Shown here: in pieces, positions 1 to 6,254 of the stretch | Numbering within the stretch: the first letter of the stretch is position 1 | How the letters are laid out: each line of letters begins with the position of its first letter | From: an uncultured Gemmatimonadaceae bacterium | GTDB lineage: Bacteria; Gemmatimonadota; Gemmatimonadetes; Gemmatimonadales; Gemmatimonadaceae | Assembly: GCA_955652635.1 (NCBI GenBank) | Contig: CATPBN010000306.1 | Span: 1-14,630 of the forward strand | Length of the DNA stretch: 14,630 nt | Direction: 5' to 3' | Position numbers and translations under genes: made by a program | Notes under the pieces: model-generated | What the model was told of the DNA's origin: nothing | Databases searched by the model: none | Seen by the model: only the letters and a program-made list of their open reading frames with translations

Positions 1-443
1 ACGATCTCGTATGCCCATGGGCTTTCGGCGAATCCGGGACGCGCGTATCCGAGCTCTTGCGAAATCCCCAACTCGAATGGGATTCCCCATGCGGCGGGAG
101 CGATCGCCATAAGCCGAGCGCGATTCCCGACGTACGCGACGCCGGCTTTGTTGCGCGCATAAGTAACAGTGTAGAGGCTCACTTCGAGCCAGTTGGAGAG
201 CCCGGTACTCAGCTCGATACTCGAGCGAAGCGCGCGATGAGTCGCTCTCCCGTCCGCATCGTCTACGAGCTGCGCGCCCGACGAGACGAAATTCATGTTG
301 AACTCGAGCTCTCCCACTCCGCGGCGAGGCACCTCGGCACCATAGACCTCGAACTCATAACCCTGCTGCGCCTGAGCGTAAGTCGCGAAGAGAATGATGG
401 CGGAAATCGTGGTGGCGGTTCTTAGCATCGTCCTGGATTGCAT
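1..443 (-). CDS. Partial secreted, probably outer-membrane beta-barrel-like protein (C-terminus off the left edge)
   Basis: An open frame runs without a stop from an ATG at 443 (codon 441-443) leftward off the window, giving 147 residues. The N-terminus is a good Sec signal peptide: basic start, hydrophobic TISAIILFATYA, and a likely AQA cleavage site at residues 23-25. A second ATG at 428, giving a start MLRTATTISA, is an equally possible start. The mature part begins GYEFEVYGAEVPRRGVGELE and continues with alternating polar and hydrophobic segments, such as SIELSTGLSNWLEVSLYTV and ELGISQELGYA, as expected of beta strands. It resembles uncharacterised outer-membrane proteins I recall from Acidobacteria and Gemmatimonadota, but no specific function can be given. 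It is divergent from larC across a 175-base spacer. The opposite strand also has an open frame here, but it lacks any domain signal. The coding call is fairly sure; the location is inferred. Confidence 0.7.
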   Translation of the reverse strand, partial: MQSRTMLRTATTISAIILFATYAQAQQGYEFEVYGAEVPRRGVGELEFNMNFVSSGAQLVDDADGRATHRALRSSIELSTGLSNWLEVSLYTVTYARNKAGVAYVGNRARLMAIAPAAWGIPFELGISQELGYARPGFAESPWAYEI

Positions 444-550
444 TCCGTTGGGATCGTGACGCGCGGAACCTAGCGACGATTCTCAATCCAGACAAGTCCA
501 CTCGGGATTACTTTTCAGTCGTTCACCTTGGCCCGACCGATTCGCTCCGC

Positions 551-579
551 TTGAGCGGGTATTACCCTTCGCCTACCTT
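551..579 (+). promoter_or_regulatory. Candidate sigma70-like promoter for the lar operon
   Basis: TTGAGC (551-556) is followed after 17 bases by TACCTT (574-579), which would place a transcript start about 33 bases before larC. The -35 matches well and the -10 matches only three of six positions, so this is a weak call. Nothing else stands out in the 444-618 spacer. Confidence 0.28.
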
Positions 580-618
580 CGAAATCCTGATCCTCATTAC
601 GTATCTCCCCTCCGTTAG

Positions 619-1851
619 ATGAAAGTCGCAATCCTCGACCCGGCCAGCGGCATTGCCGGCGACATGTTCCTCGCCGCACTCATCGATGTCGGACTCGATA
701 AGGCGTGGCTCGAGCGATTGCCGTCGACACTGGGCCTGTCGGGAGTCGAGGTTCGTATCAAGGATGTGGAGCGCTCCCACGTTCGCTGCGTAAAGGTCGA
801 CTTCGACATTCCTCCGCAGCCGCATGGAAGGGCTGTCTCGGAGATCCATCGGATGATCGACGCGGTGAAGATTCCGGAAAAAGTCGTGCGCTCGGCTCAC
901 TCCGCGTTCGACGCGATCGCGACGATAGAGAGCGCGCTGCACGGTGTCGCGCCCGACGAGCTGCATTTGCACGAAGTCGGCGCGGTCGACGCGATTCTGG
1001 ATATCGTCGGCTCCATTTGGGGGGTCGAGCTGTTGGGCATAGAGCGCATTTACAACACGAAAGTCTCACTTGGTGAGGGCACGGTGAAGACCGCCCACGG
1101 CTCTCTGCCCGTGCCAGCTCCCGCGACCATACGCCTGCTCGAAGGTTTCAACGTCCGGCACGGTCCACCTGGATCGGGTGAGCTCACTACCCCGACGGGC
1201 GCAGCGCTGCTCAAGGTTCTATCGAAGGGTGAGCCCCCTCGCGAGTACAGTCCGTCGAGGAGCGGATACGGCGCCGGCACGCGTGACATCCACGGACAGC
1301 TGAACGCGCTGCGAATAATTCTTGGTGAGGCGACGGCGGCGGCGGATAGCCACGATCACCACCATCATCGCGAACACGTCCACACCGAACATCTGCACGT
1401 GCTGAGCGCCGACATCGACGACATGTCGCCGGAAGAGGTTGCCGCTGCGGCGGATGTTCTGAGGGCCGACGCCGCACTCGACGTCGTGCTGATCCACACC
1501 ACAATGAAGAAAGGGCGCCTTGGCACCCGTGTCGAGGCTCTCGTCCGCGGCTCGGATCTCTCGCGGATCGAGGAGAAGATTTTCCAGCACTTCACCACCC
1601 TCGGCGTGAAGACATTCGACGTCGTGCGAAGCGCGCTCGCCCGTGAATCGAGGATGGTTCGTTTCGACGGCCGAGACATTCGGGTGAAGGTGGCGACGCT
1701 GCCCGACGGGTCGAAGCGTGCCAAGCCCGAATTCGATGATTTGAGGCGAATCGCTGAAGAGACGTCGCGTCCGATGTCGGAGATCCGCTCAGAGGTATTG
1801 AGCGCGCTCGACGATTCGAAGGGCAAGCACGCCACACCCCGAGGTAAGTGA
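619..1851 (+). CDS. larC: LarC, nickel insertion enzyme for the nickel-pincer nucleotide cofactor
   Basis: LarC inserts nickel into the bis-thiocarboxylated pyridinium mononucleotide, in a CTP-dependent reaction, to complete the cofactor of lactate racemase-type (LarA) enzymes in the cytoplasm. The protein has 410 residues, the normal full length. The family N-terminus DPASGIAGDMFLAALIDVG (7-25), the motif DELHLHEVGAVDAI (113-126) and SGELTTPTGAALL (186-198) are all present. Between the two halves lies a histidine cluster, HDHHHHREHVHTEHLH (245-260), with nine His in 16 residues, a likely nickel-binding loop. The second half (261-405) carries the LarC2-type region, including DDMSPE and MKKGRLGTRV. 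In Lactobacillus plantarum the two halves are joined by programmed frameshifting; here they are one continuous frame. The ATG at 619 directly follows an in-frame TAG, so no upstream start is possible. It is the first gene of larC-larE-larB. Confidence 0.95.
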   Translation: MKVAILDPASGIAGDMFLAALIDVGLDKAWLERLPSTLGLSGVEVRIKDVERSHVRCVKVDFDIPPQPHGRAVSEIHRMIDAVKIPEKVVRSAHSAFDAIATIESALHGVAPDELHLHEVGAVDAILDIVGSIWGVELLGIERIYNTKVSLGEGTVKTAHGSLPVPAPATIRLLEGFNVRHGPPGSGELTTPTGAALLKVLSKGEPPREYSPSRSGYGAGTRDIHGQLNALRIILGEATAAADSHDHHHHREHVHTEHLHVLSADIDDMSPEEVAAAADVLRADAALDVVLIHTTMKKGRLGTRVEALVRGSDLSRIEEKIFQHFTTLGVKTFDVVRSALARESRMVRFDGRDIRVKVATLPDGSKRAKPEFDDLRRIAEETSRPMSEIRSEVLSALDDSKGKHATPRGK

Positions 1852-1852
1852 A

Positions 1853-2665
1853 TTGGAGCTCGAGCAGAAGCTTCTCGATGCGGTTGACTCCGCCGCGCGG
1901 GATCGCGTGGCCTATGTCTGCTTCTCCGGTGGAATTGATTCTACCGTTGTCCTCGCCGCTTCGGTGCGCGCTGGAGTAGACACCGTCGCGCTGCTCGGCG
2001 TGAGCCCGTCGCTCGCCGCATCGGAGCGCGCCGATGCTCACCGAATCGCGAATGAAATCGGCGCGCGGGTCGAGGAAGTGGAGACACACGAAATGGATCT
2101 CGCCGGATATCGAGAAAACGCCGGTGACCGTTGTTATCACTGCAAGAGCGCTCTTTACGACACGGTGCAAGCGCTGGCCGCGAGCAGGAATGCGGACGAG
2201 GTGATCTTCGTCGGAACACACGTTGACGACCTCGGCGAACACCGGCCAGGCTTGCAGGCGGCAATGGAGCGGGGCGTAGTCGCACCGCTGGTCGATGCGG
2301 GATTCTCCAAAGCCGACGTGCGCGCACTCGCGCGGGAATGGAATCTCTCCAACGCAGAGAAGCCGGCAGCGCCGTGTCTGGCCAGCAGAGTGCCGGTCGG
2401 TACGGAGGTGACGCCGGAGCGCCTCGCACAGATCGAGGCTGTCGAGGGATTTCTGCGGCTGCACGACATCTGGCCCGCGCGCGCACGTTGGCACGGAGCC
2501 GTAGTTCGCCTGGAAATTCCCACCGAAATGTTCGAGCGGGTCGTGACGGACCCACTGAGAGGTGAACTGCGTCGCGCGTGCCAGAAGGCTGGGTTCAAGT
2601 TCGTCACGCTCGATCTGGGCGGATTGCAGAGCGGAAGCCTATCGCTCCCGCTGGTGGGGTTGTGA
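1853..2665 (+). CDS. larE: LarE, ATP-dependent sulfur transferase for the nickel-pincer cofactor
   Basis: LarE adenylates the pyridinium dicarboxylate mononucleotide and converts its carboxylates to thiocarboxylates. The PP-loop SGGIDST lies at residues 25-31 of 270, the usual length, and the adenylation fold follows (THVDDLGEHRPG, 122-133). Three cysteines are placed as in the cluster-type LarE described from Thermotoga: Cys94 and Cys97 in DRCYHCK, and Cys175 in APCLASR, which aligns with the sacrificial Cys176 of L. plantarum LarE. The L. plantarum enzyme, as I recall it, lacks the CxxC pair. The C-terminus FKFVTLDLGGLQSGSL is typical. The start is a TTG at 1853, one base after the larC stop, with GAGG (1841-1844) eight bases upstream. 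The stop overlaps the larB GTG, so translation is probably coupled. The family call is secure; the cluster class is inferred. Confidence 0.95.
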   Translation: MELEQKLLDAVDSAARDRVAYVCFSGGIDSTVVLAASVRAGVDTVALLGVSPSLAASERADAHRIANEIGARVEEVETHEMDLAGYRENAGDRCYHCKSALYDTVQALAASRNADEVIFVGTHVDDLGEHRPGLQAAMERGVVAPLVDAGFSKADVRALAREWNLSNAEKPAAPCLASRVPVGTEVTPERLAQIEAVEGFLRLHDIWPARARWHGAVVRLEIPTEMFERVVTDPLRGELRRACQKAGFKFVTLDLGGLQSGSLSLPLVGL

Positions 2666-3297
2666 ACCAGATCCGCTGGGATCGCGACCGCGAGGCGCGC
2701 ACCGGAATTCCGGAAGTGGTATACGGTCCAGGAAAAACGAGCGCACACCTGCGACAGATCTTCGAAGGCACCACCGAACTGCGAATCGCGTCCCGTCTGA
2801 GTGACGAGCAGATGCAGGTGCTGAGCAGCTTAGCGACGATTTACCCGGAGGCGCGGATGGCGGTTCGCAACGCGCGCCAGAAGAGGGAGATGCCTGTCGT
2901 TCCGGTGATCACCGCCGGGACAGCGGACATTCCGGTAGCGCTCGAAGCTGCTGCCACGCTCGAAGCGATGGGTGTTCCCACTGCCACTCATTTCGACGTG
3001 GGAGTAGCGGGAATCCATCGACTTCAATCAGTGCTGCCGGAGCTTGCTGCGGCTCGCGTATGCATTGTTGCGGCGGGCATGGATGGCGCGCTGCCAGCGG
3101 TGGTTGCAGGTCTGGTGAGCGCGCCAGTGATTGGTGTTCCCACATCGGTAGGAACAGGTGTCGCTCAAGGTGGAATGGTCGCGTTGAACACAATGCTTGC
3201 CAGCTGCAGCCCCGGGGTTGCCGTCGTTAACATTGACAATGGATTTGGTGCTGCGTGTCTCGCGCTCAAGATCCTCGGCTGCAACACTCCCGACTGA
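2662..3297 (+). CDS. larB: LarB, pyridinium-3,5-dicarboxylate mononucleotide synthase
   Basis: LarB carboxylates C5 of the pyridinium ring of nicotinic acid adenine dinucleotide and hydrolyses the phosphoanhydride, the first step of nickel-pincer cofactor synthesis. It belongs to the PurE/AIR-carboxylase fold. Visible motifs are GIPEVVYGPGKT (15-26), ITAGTADIPVALEA (83-96), FDVGVAGIHRL (111-121), VAAGMDGALPAVVAGLV (136-152) and SCSPGVAVVNIDNGFGA (181-197). Cys182 lies in the position of the cysteine that forms a covalent adduct with the substrate in L. plantarum LarB (Cys221). The GTG at 2662 overlaps the larE TGA by four bases. The resulting 211 residues lack about 35-40 N-terminal residues usual in the family. 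Longer in-frame starts exist, but their sequence is only out-of-frame larE. The 3' end overlaps convergent queG by 32 bases. Confidence 0.93.
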   Translation: MNQIRWDRDREARTGIPEVVYGPGKTSAHLRQIFEGTTELRIASRLSDEQMQVLSSLATIYPEARMAVRNARQKREMPVVPVITAGTADIPVALEAAATLEAMGVPTATHFDVGVAGIHRLQSVLPELAAARVCIVAAGMDGALPAVVAGLVSAPVIGVPTSVGTGVAQGGMVALNTMLASCSPGVAVVNIDNGFGAACLALKILGCNTPD

Positions 3298-4243
3298 CGC
3301 TGTTCTTAAGTACGACGGCCGCATTTCGCGCGAGCCCGCGTCGCTTGGCGCGCTTCATCGGTGACTGTTTGAAGGCGGAGCGGAACTCATCGTCGTCCAT
3401 GGCGAGTAGATCGCGGGCGAGCGTCTCCGGATTCTTGTCGCGGATCGCATCTCGTGCAGCGAACGCCGGTTCCCGCAGCTCGCGCGCGAACTTGACGTTG
3501 TAAGGGCAAACGTCCTGGCAGATGTCGCAGCCGTAAATGTTCGACCCGACTGCCTCTTGAAACGCGTCAGGGATCTCTCCCTTCGATTCGATCGTGAGAT
3601 ACGAAATGCAGCGTGTGGCGTCCAATACGCGCGGCTCGACGAAAGCGTTCGTTGGACACGCGTCCAGGCAGCGCGTGCAGCTTCCGCAGCGATCGGCCTC
3701 GAACGGTGAATCGGGAGCGAGATCCAGGTCAACCAGTAGCGAACCGATGAAGAAGAACGACCCTAGTCGGGGGTTCACCAAATTCGTGTTTTTTCCAAAC
3801 CAGCCCAATCCCGCACGTCGCGCGAGATCGCGCTCGAGGATGGGGCCGGTATCGACGTAGGCCTTTCCGGCAACGGCGCGGCCGACCTCGAGCTGTAACC
3901 ACCGATGGAGGTCGTTCAACCTTTCAGCCATGATATCGTGGTAATCGTCACCGCGCGCGTAGCGCGCGACCGGACCGCTCGGCTCACGACCGCCGTAATC
4001 AAGTCCGACGACTATCGCGGTGCTGGCGCCGGCAAAGGCCAGACGTGAGTCGTGGCGCTTAGCCGCACCACGCGGGAGATAGTCCATTTCACCCGCGTAG
4101 CCATTCTCGATCCATGCGTCAAATGTTCCAGCACTCTCCACAGGCCCGAGCGTGGCGATCCCCACGAGATCGAAGCCGAGGCCATAGGCTTGCGCCTTGA
4201 CCATATCCTTGAGCGCCATTGATTCAGCGATTGAGTGAGTCAT
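3266..4243 (-). CDS. queG: QueG, epoxyqueuosine reductase
   Basis: QueG carries out the last step of queuosine synthesis in tRNA, reducing epoxyqueuosine to queuosine with cobalamin and two [4Fe-4S] clusters in the cytoplasm. The 325-residue protein shows the cobalamin-domain motif YVDTGPILERDLARRAGLGWFGKN (start at 129), in which Asp131 matches the catalytic Asp of the family. Two ferredoxin-like Cys sets follow: Cys186, 189, 192, 196 in CGSCTRCLDACP, and Cys212 with Cys239, 242, 246 in CDICQDVCP. A short C-terminal helix region (KRAKRRGLARNAAVVL, 298-313) closes the protein. There are no added HEAT repeats. I chose the ATG at 4243 because it forms an ATGA overlap with the stop of the upstream small gene; a GTG six codons earlier (4261) is also open. 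The C-terminal end overlaps larB on the other strand. Confidence 0.95.
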   Translation of the reverse strand: MTHSIAESMALKDMVKAQAYGLGFDLVGIATLGPVESAGTFDAWIENGYAGEMDYLPRGAAKRHDSRLAFAGASTAIVVGLDYGGREPSGPVARYARGDDYHDIMAERLNDLHRWLQLEVGRAVAGKAYVDTGPILERDLARRAGLGWFGKNTNLVNPRLGSFFFIGSLLVDLDLAPDSPFEADRCGSCTRCLDACPTNAFVEPRVLDATRCISYLTIESKGEIPDAFQEAVGSNIYGCDICQDVCPYNVKFARELREPAFAARDAIRDKNPETLARDLLAMDDDEFRSAFKQSPMKRAKRRGLARNAAVVLKNSVSRECCSRGS

Positions 4244-4488
4244 TCGCTTGCGCTGACCCACCGGGCGTAACGCTCTACATCAGCAGCCGAAGGTACTGCG
4301 CCGTAGTCGCCATACGCGGTATACATGCGCCAGCGGAGATAGGTGGGATCGGGCAACGGAAGGAAGGGGAACTGCCGGTACCAATTGGTGGCCCTGAAAC
4401 GCCAGACAGTCCTTACCAGATTGACCGCCAATCGGGGGCGGCGTATTGCCCGAACGCTGAGTCTCAATGCAAGTCGTAGCCACGGCAT
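4240..4488 (-). CDS. Small basic conserved-looking protein of unknown function, coupled to queG
   Basis: This is an 82-residue protein starting at an ATG (4486-4488) and ending in a TGA that overlaps the queG start (ATGA). The first half is strongly basic and amphipathic (LRLALRLSVRAIRRPRL, 4-20). The second half has the run WYRQFPFLPLPDPTYLRWRM (36-55) followed by YTAYGDYGAVPSAADVERYARW (56-77). I recall similar small proteins with an R-x-PFLPLP-x-YL-x-WR-x-x-TAYG pattern in related soil bacteria, but I cannot name the family. There is no signal peptide or clear membrane helix, so a cytoplasmic or membrane-surface location is likely. The close coupling suggests co-expression with queG, though a role in queuosine synthesis is not shown. 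The gene is probably real, given the ATGA overlap and protein-like composition. Confidence 0.75.
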   Translation of the reverse strand: MPWLRLALRLSVRAIRRPRLAVNLVRTVWRFRATNWYRQFPFLPLPDPTYLRWRMYTAYGDYGAVPSAADVERYARWVSASE

Positions 4489-4514
4489 TACGCTCGTAAT
4501 ATATAGAAAACGCT

Positions 4515-4997
4515 ATGGTACACCTCGCTCCACGCCTGCTCGGGCTTATCTCCGATACTCACGGACTCTTGAGACCTGGGGTGCACGATGCCCTTGGTGG
4601 AGTGGCGTTGATTCTACATGCGGGGGACGTGGGTGGATCAGGCATTCTCAATGAGCTTCGCCGGATCGCGCCGGTGCGGGCCGTGTTCGGCAACACCGAC
4701 CCGGCCGGTGACCCGGAGCTCGCCGAGCAGATCCTGATGAATTTCGAGGGCATGAGCGTCCACGTGAGTCACGGGCACGAGGTCGGGAGTCCAACACCGC
4801 AGCGACTGGCAGATCGCTACGATGCCGACGTGGTGGTTTACGGTCACACGCACCGGCCGCTGGTGACTAAACTCGGTGGAAGACTGTTCGTTAACCCCGG
4901 AGCTGCGGGTCCCAAGCGCTTCAATCTCGTGCCGAGCGTGGCGCGGTTGACGATTTCGGGCGGGAATGCGGAGGTAGAGATCGTTGAGATCTCTTGA
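4515..4997 (+). CDS. YfcE/MJ0936-type metallophosphoesterase
   Basis: This is a 160-residue calcineurin-like phosphoesterase of the short YfcE/MJ0936 type, usually a dinuclear-metal phosphodiesterase or phosphatase of uncertain natural substrate. The metal-binding motifs appear in order: SDTHG (13-17; Asp14, His16), HAGDVG (35-40; Asp38), GNTD (59-62; Asn60), SHGH (85-88) and YGHTHRP (109-115). The C-terminal FVNPGAAGPKR (125-135) is also typical. No signal peptide is present, so it is cytoplasmic. The ATG at 4515 has no Shine-Dalgarno, and an AT-rich block lies only a few bases upstream, which may mean a very short leader. It is divergent from the small gene upstream of queG. The phosphopantetheinyl transferase gene begins four bases after its stop, which suggests an operon. 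Confidence 0.92.
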   Translation: MVHLAPRLLGLISDTHGLLRPGVHDALGGVALILHAGDVGGSGILNELRRIAPVRAVFGNTDPAGDPELAEQILMNFEGMSVHVSHGHEVGSPTPQRLADRYDADVVVYGHTHRPLVTKLGGRLFVNPGAAGPKRFNLVPSVARLTISGGNAEVEIVEIS

Positions 4998-5001
4998 GCT
5001 G

Positions 5002-5628
5002 ATGACGGAAGAAGTGCAGGTGTGGGTAGCGCCGCTCGAGGTGACGGAAGCGCGCTACGCGGATCTCGCGGGCACTCTCGCGGTCGAAGAGCGCCGGCGC
5101 GCCGAGGATCTTCCGCCGGTTCTTGCCCGGCGCTTCGTCGTAGCGCGTGGAATTCTTCGCGATCTTTTGTCGGGGTTCACGGGTACGCCCGCGCAAAAGC
5201 TCAAGTTCGCGTACGGCAGCGCGGGAAAGCCCTCGCTGGTGGATCACGACATCAACTTCAACATCTCGCATTCCGCGGAGCTGGGGCTGTTTGCGTTCGC
5301 GCCGGACAGAGCGGTCGGTGTCGATGTCGAGAACGAGCGGCCGGTCCGCCGATTACTCGACGTCGCTCAGCGGTTCATGTCGGAGGACGAGGTCCGGACG
5401 CTGGCGGCTACTGATCCCGACCAACGGGACGCGACTTTCCTCAGATCCTGGGTGGTGAGAGAAGCTCGTCTGAAGGCCGAAGGAAGGAGCGTCTGGTCGG
5501 GACAGGAAACCGCGGGCAGCCCAGGCAACCTCACACACAAGCTGTTTTCGCCGCGTCCTGGCTACATCGCCGCTGTCGCTGCGTCCGACTCGGATTGGAG
5601 ACTGTACACTTGCGCGGTGAAGCATTAG
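5002..5628 (+). CDS. Sfp-type 4'-phosphopantetheinyl transferase
   Basis: The enzyme moves the 4'-phosphopantetheine arm of coenzyme A onto a serine of acyl- or peptidyl-carrier proteins. From the ATG at 5002 it has 208 residues, within the Sfp/AcpT range. Motifs include the FNISHS segment (86-91), GVDVE (106-110; Mg ligands Asp108 and Glu110), RFMSEDE (124-130) and the WVVREARLKAEG stretch (150-161), which matches the Sfp W-x-x-KEA-x-x-K motif with Arg153 in place of the first Lys and keeps Glu154 and Lys158. A TTG start at 4984 is in frame but would overlap the phosphoesterase gene, so the ATG just after that stop is preferred. No polyketide or peptide synthase lies in the window, so its carrier-protein partner is unknown. 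It may serve the general fatty-acid carrier or a distant cluster. Confidence 0.92.
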   Translation: MTEEVQVWVAPLEVTEARYADLAGTLAVEERRRAEDLPPVLARRFVVARGILRDLLSGFTGTPAQKLKFAYGSAGKPSLVDHDINFNISHSAELGLFAFAPDRAVGVDVENERPVRRLLDVAQRFMSEDEVRTLAATDPDQRDATFLRSWVVREARLKAEGRSVWSGQETAGSPGNLTHKLFSPRPGYIAAVAASDSDWRLYTCAVKH

Positions 5629-5732
5629 GCGAACGGCTCCGGACATTCACCCTGAGCCCGGTTACCCCTACCGACATCGGCCATGCCTTTGCCGCGTGTA
5701 GCTTTGCGTTAGCCGTGTACGGGCCCCTTATT

Positions 5733-5738
5733 TATGAT
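5733..5738 (+). promoter_or_regulatory. Candidate -10 element for the first blue-copper lipoprotein gene
   Basis: TATGAT (5733-5738) matches the -10 consensus at five of six positions in an AT-rich patch of the 5629-5807 spacer. No good -35 lies at the usual distance: TTAGCC at 5709-5714, 18 bases upstream, is poor. A transcript from here would have a leader of about 65 bases. The rest of this spacer shows no gene or hairpin. Confidence 0.3.
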
Positions 5739-5807
5739 TAGTGCCGCGTCTGCTGTACCTGCTGCCGCTGAGCGTCAGCTGTTCCAGTTTGAGAGGGAGG
5801 AGGAAGA

Positions 5808-6242
5808 ATGCGTAAGATTCCTGGTTTGTTTGGAGCTCTGATTCTGGCAACCGGCCTCGCGTCCTGCGGTGGCGGTGGTGACACCACTGGTACTGGAGGA
5901 GGAGGTGGCGGTGGTGGCGGTGGCGGTGGCGGTGGAAATTGCCCCGCCAATACGTTTTGCATGGGCTCCTCGTCCTTCGTGACCGCTGCCGCGACAGCGC
6001 AACCAGTCGCGCTGTCTGTTGCGGCCAACGCGACGGTGACATGGAACAACAATTCCGCTGTCGACCACAACGTCACGTTTGACGACCCCACGACAGCGCT
6101 GGCGGTTGGAACCGGGTCTGGGGGTACCTTCGCTGCTCCTGCTGGTAGTATGAACGATCGCAAATTCGCGGTTAGCGGAACCAGCCATGCTTTTCACTGC
6201 ACGATCCACCCGGGCATGAGTGGAGTCGTCAACGTCCAGTAG
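5808..6242 (+). CDS. Blue-copper (cupredoxin/plastocyanin-like) lipoprotein with polyglycine linker
   Basis: This is a 144-residue predicted lipoprotein carrying a type I copper domain, expected to shuttle electrons at the membrane surface or in the periplasm. The signal peptide ends in the lipobox LASC, with Cys20 the lipidation site. A 14-glycine run (30-43) tethers the domain. The cupredoxin fold (about 50-144) shows the ligand set His87 (VDHNVTF), Cys131, His134 and Met137 (HCTIHPGM). The C-x2-H-x2-M spacing is as in amicyanin. Cys45 and Cys51 could form a disulfide. The start is supported by the strong purine-rich Shine-Dalgarno GGAGGAGG (5796-5803). A distant paralogue lies at 10807. 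The gene converges on a phosphatase-superfamily gene; their stop codons are 12 bases apart. The electron partner is not known. Confidence 0.9.
   Translation: MRKIPGLFGALILATGLASCGGGGDTTGTGGGGGGGGGGGGGGNCPANTFCMGSSSFVTAAATAQPVALSVAANATVTWNNNSAVDHNVTFDDPTTALAVGTGSGGTFAAPAGSMNDRKFAVSGTSHAFHCTIHPGMSGVVNVQ
5895..5936 (+). repeat. GGN codon repeat encoding a 14-glycine linker
   Basis: Fourteen consecutive glycine codons consist of three GGA, then alternating GGT and GGC, then a final GGA. The inner part is a near-perfect GGTGGC hexamer repeat. The tract sits between the lipobox and the copper domain and never leaves frame. Such a repeat can change length by slippage, in steps that keep the frame only if whole codons are added or lost. 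Confidence 0.9.
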
Positions 6243-6254
6243 GCGGGTAAGCGC

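Noticed and set aside
57..425. 122-residue open frame on the plus strand
   Set aside because: It is antisense to the signal-peptide protein on the minus strand, has no domain-like pattern and no ribosome site.
1592..2494. 300-residue open frame on the minus strand
   Set aside because: It is antisense to larC and larE, both firmly identified; its Arg/Ser/Pro-rich composition is that of a GC-rich shadow frame.
2578..2661. Longer N-terminus for LarB
   Set aside because: The added residues are larE read in another frame and do not look like the LarB N-terminus; the GTG at 2662 gives the usual four-base overlap.
4984..5001. TTG start for the phosphopantetheinyl transferase
   Set aside because: It would overlap the phosphoesterase end, and the ATG at 5002 gives a family-like N-terminus.
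5704..5709. TTGCGT as -35 partner of TATGAT at 5733
   Set aside because: The spacing of 23 bases is too long for a standard promoter.
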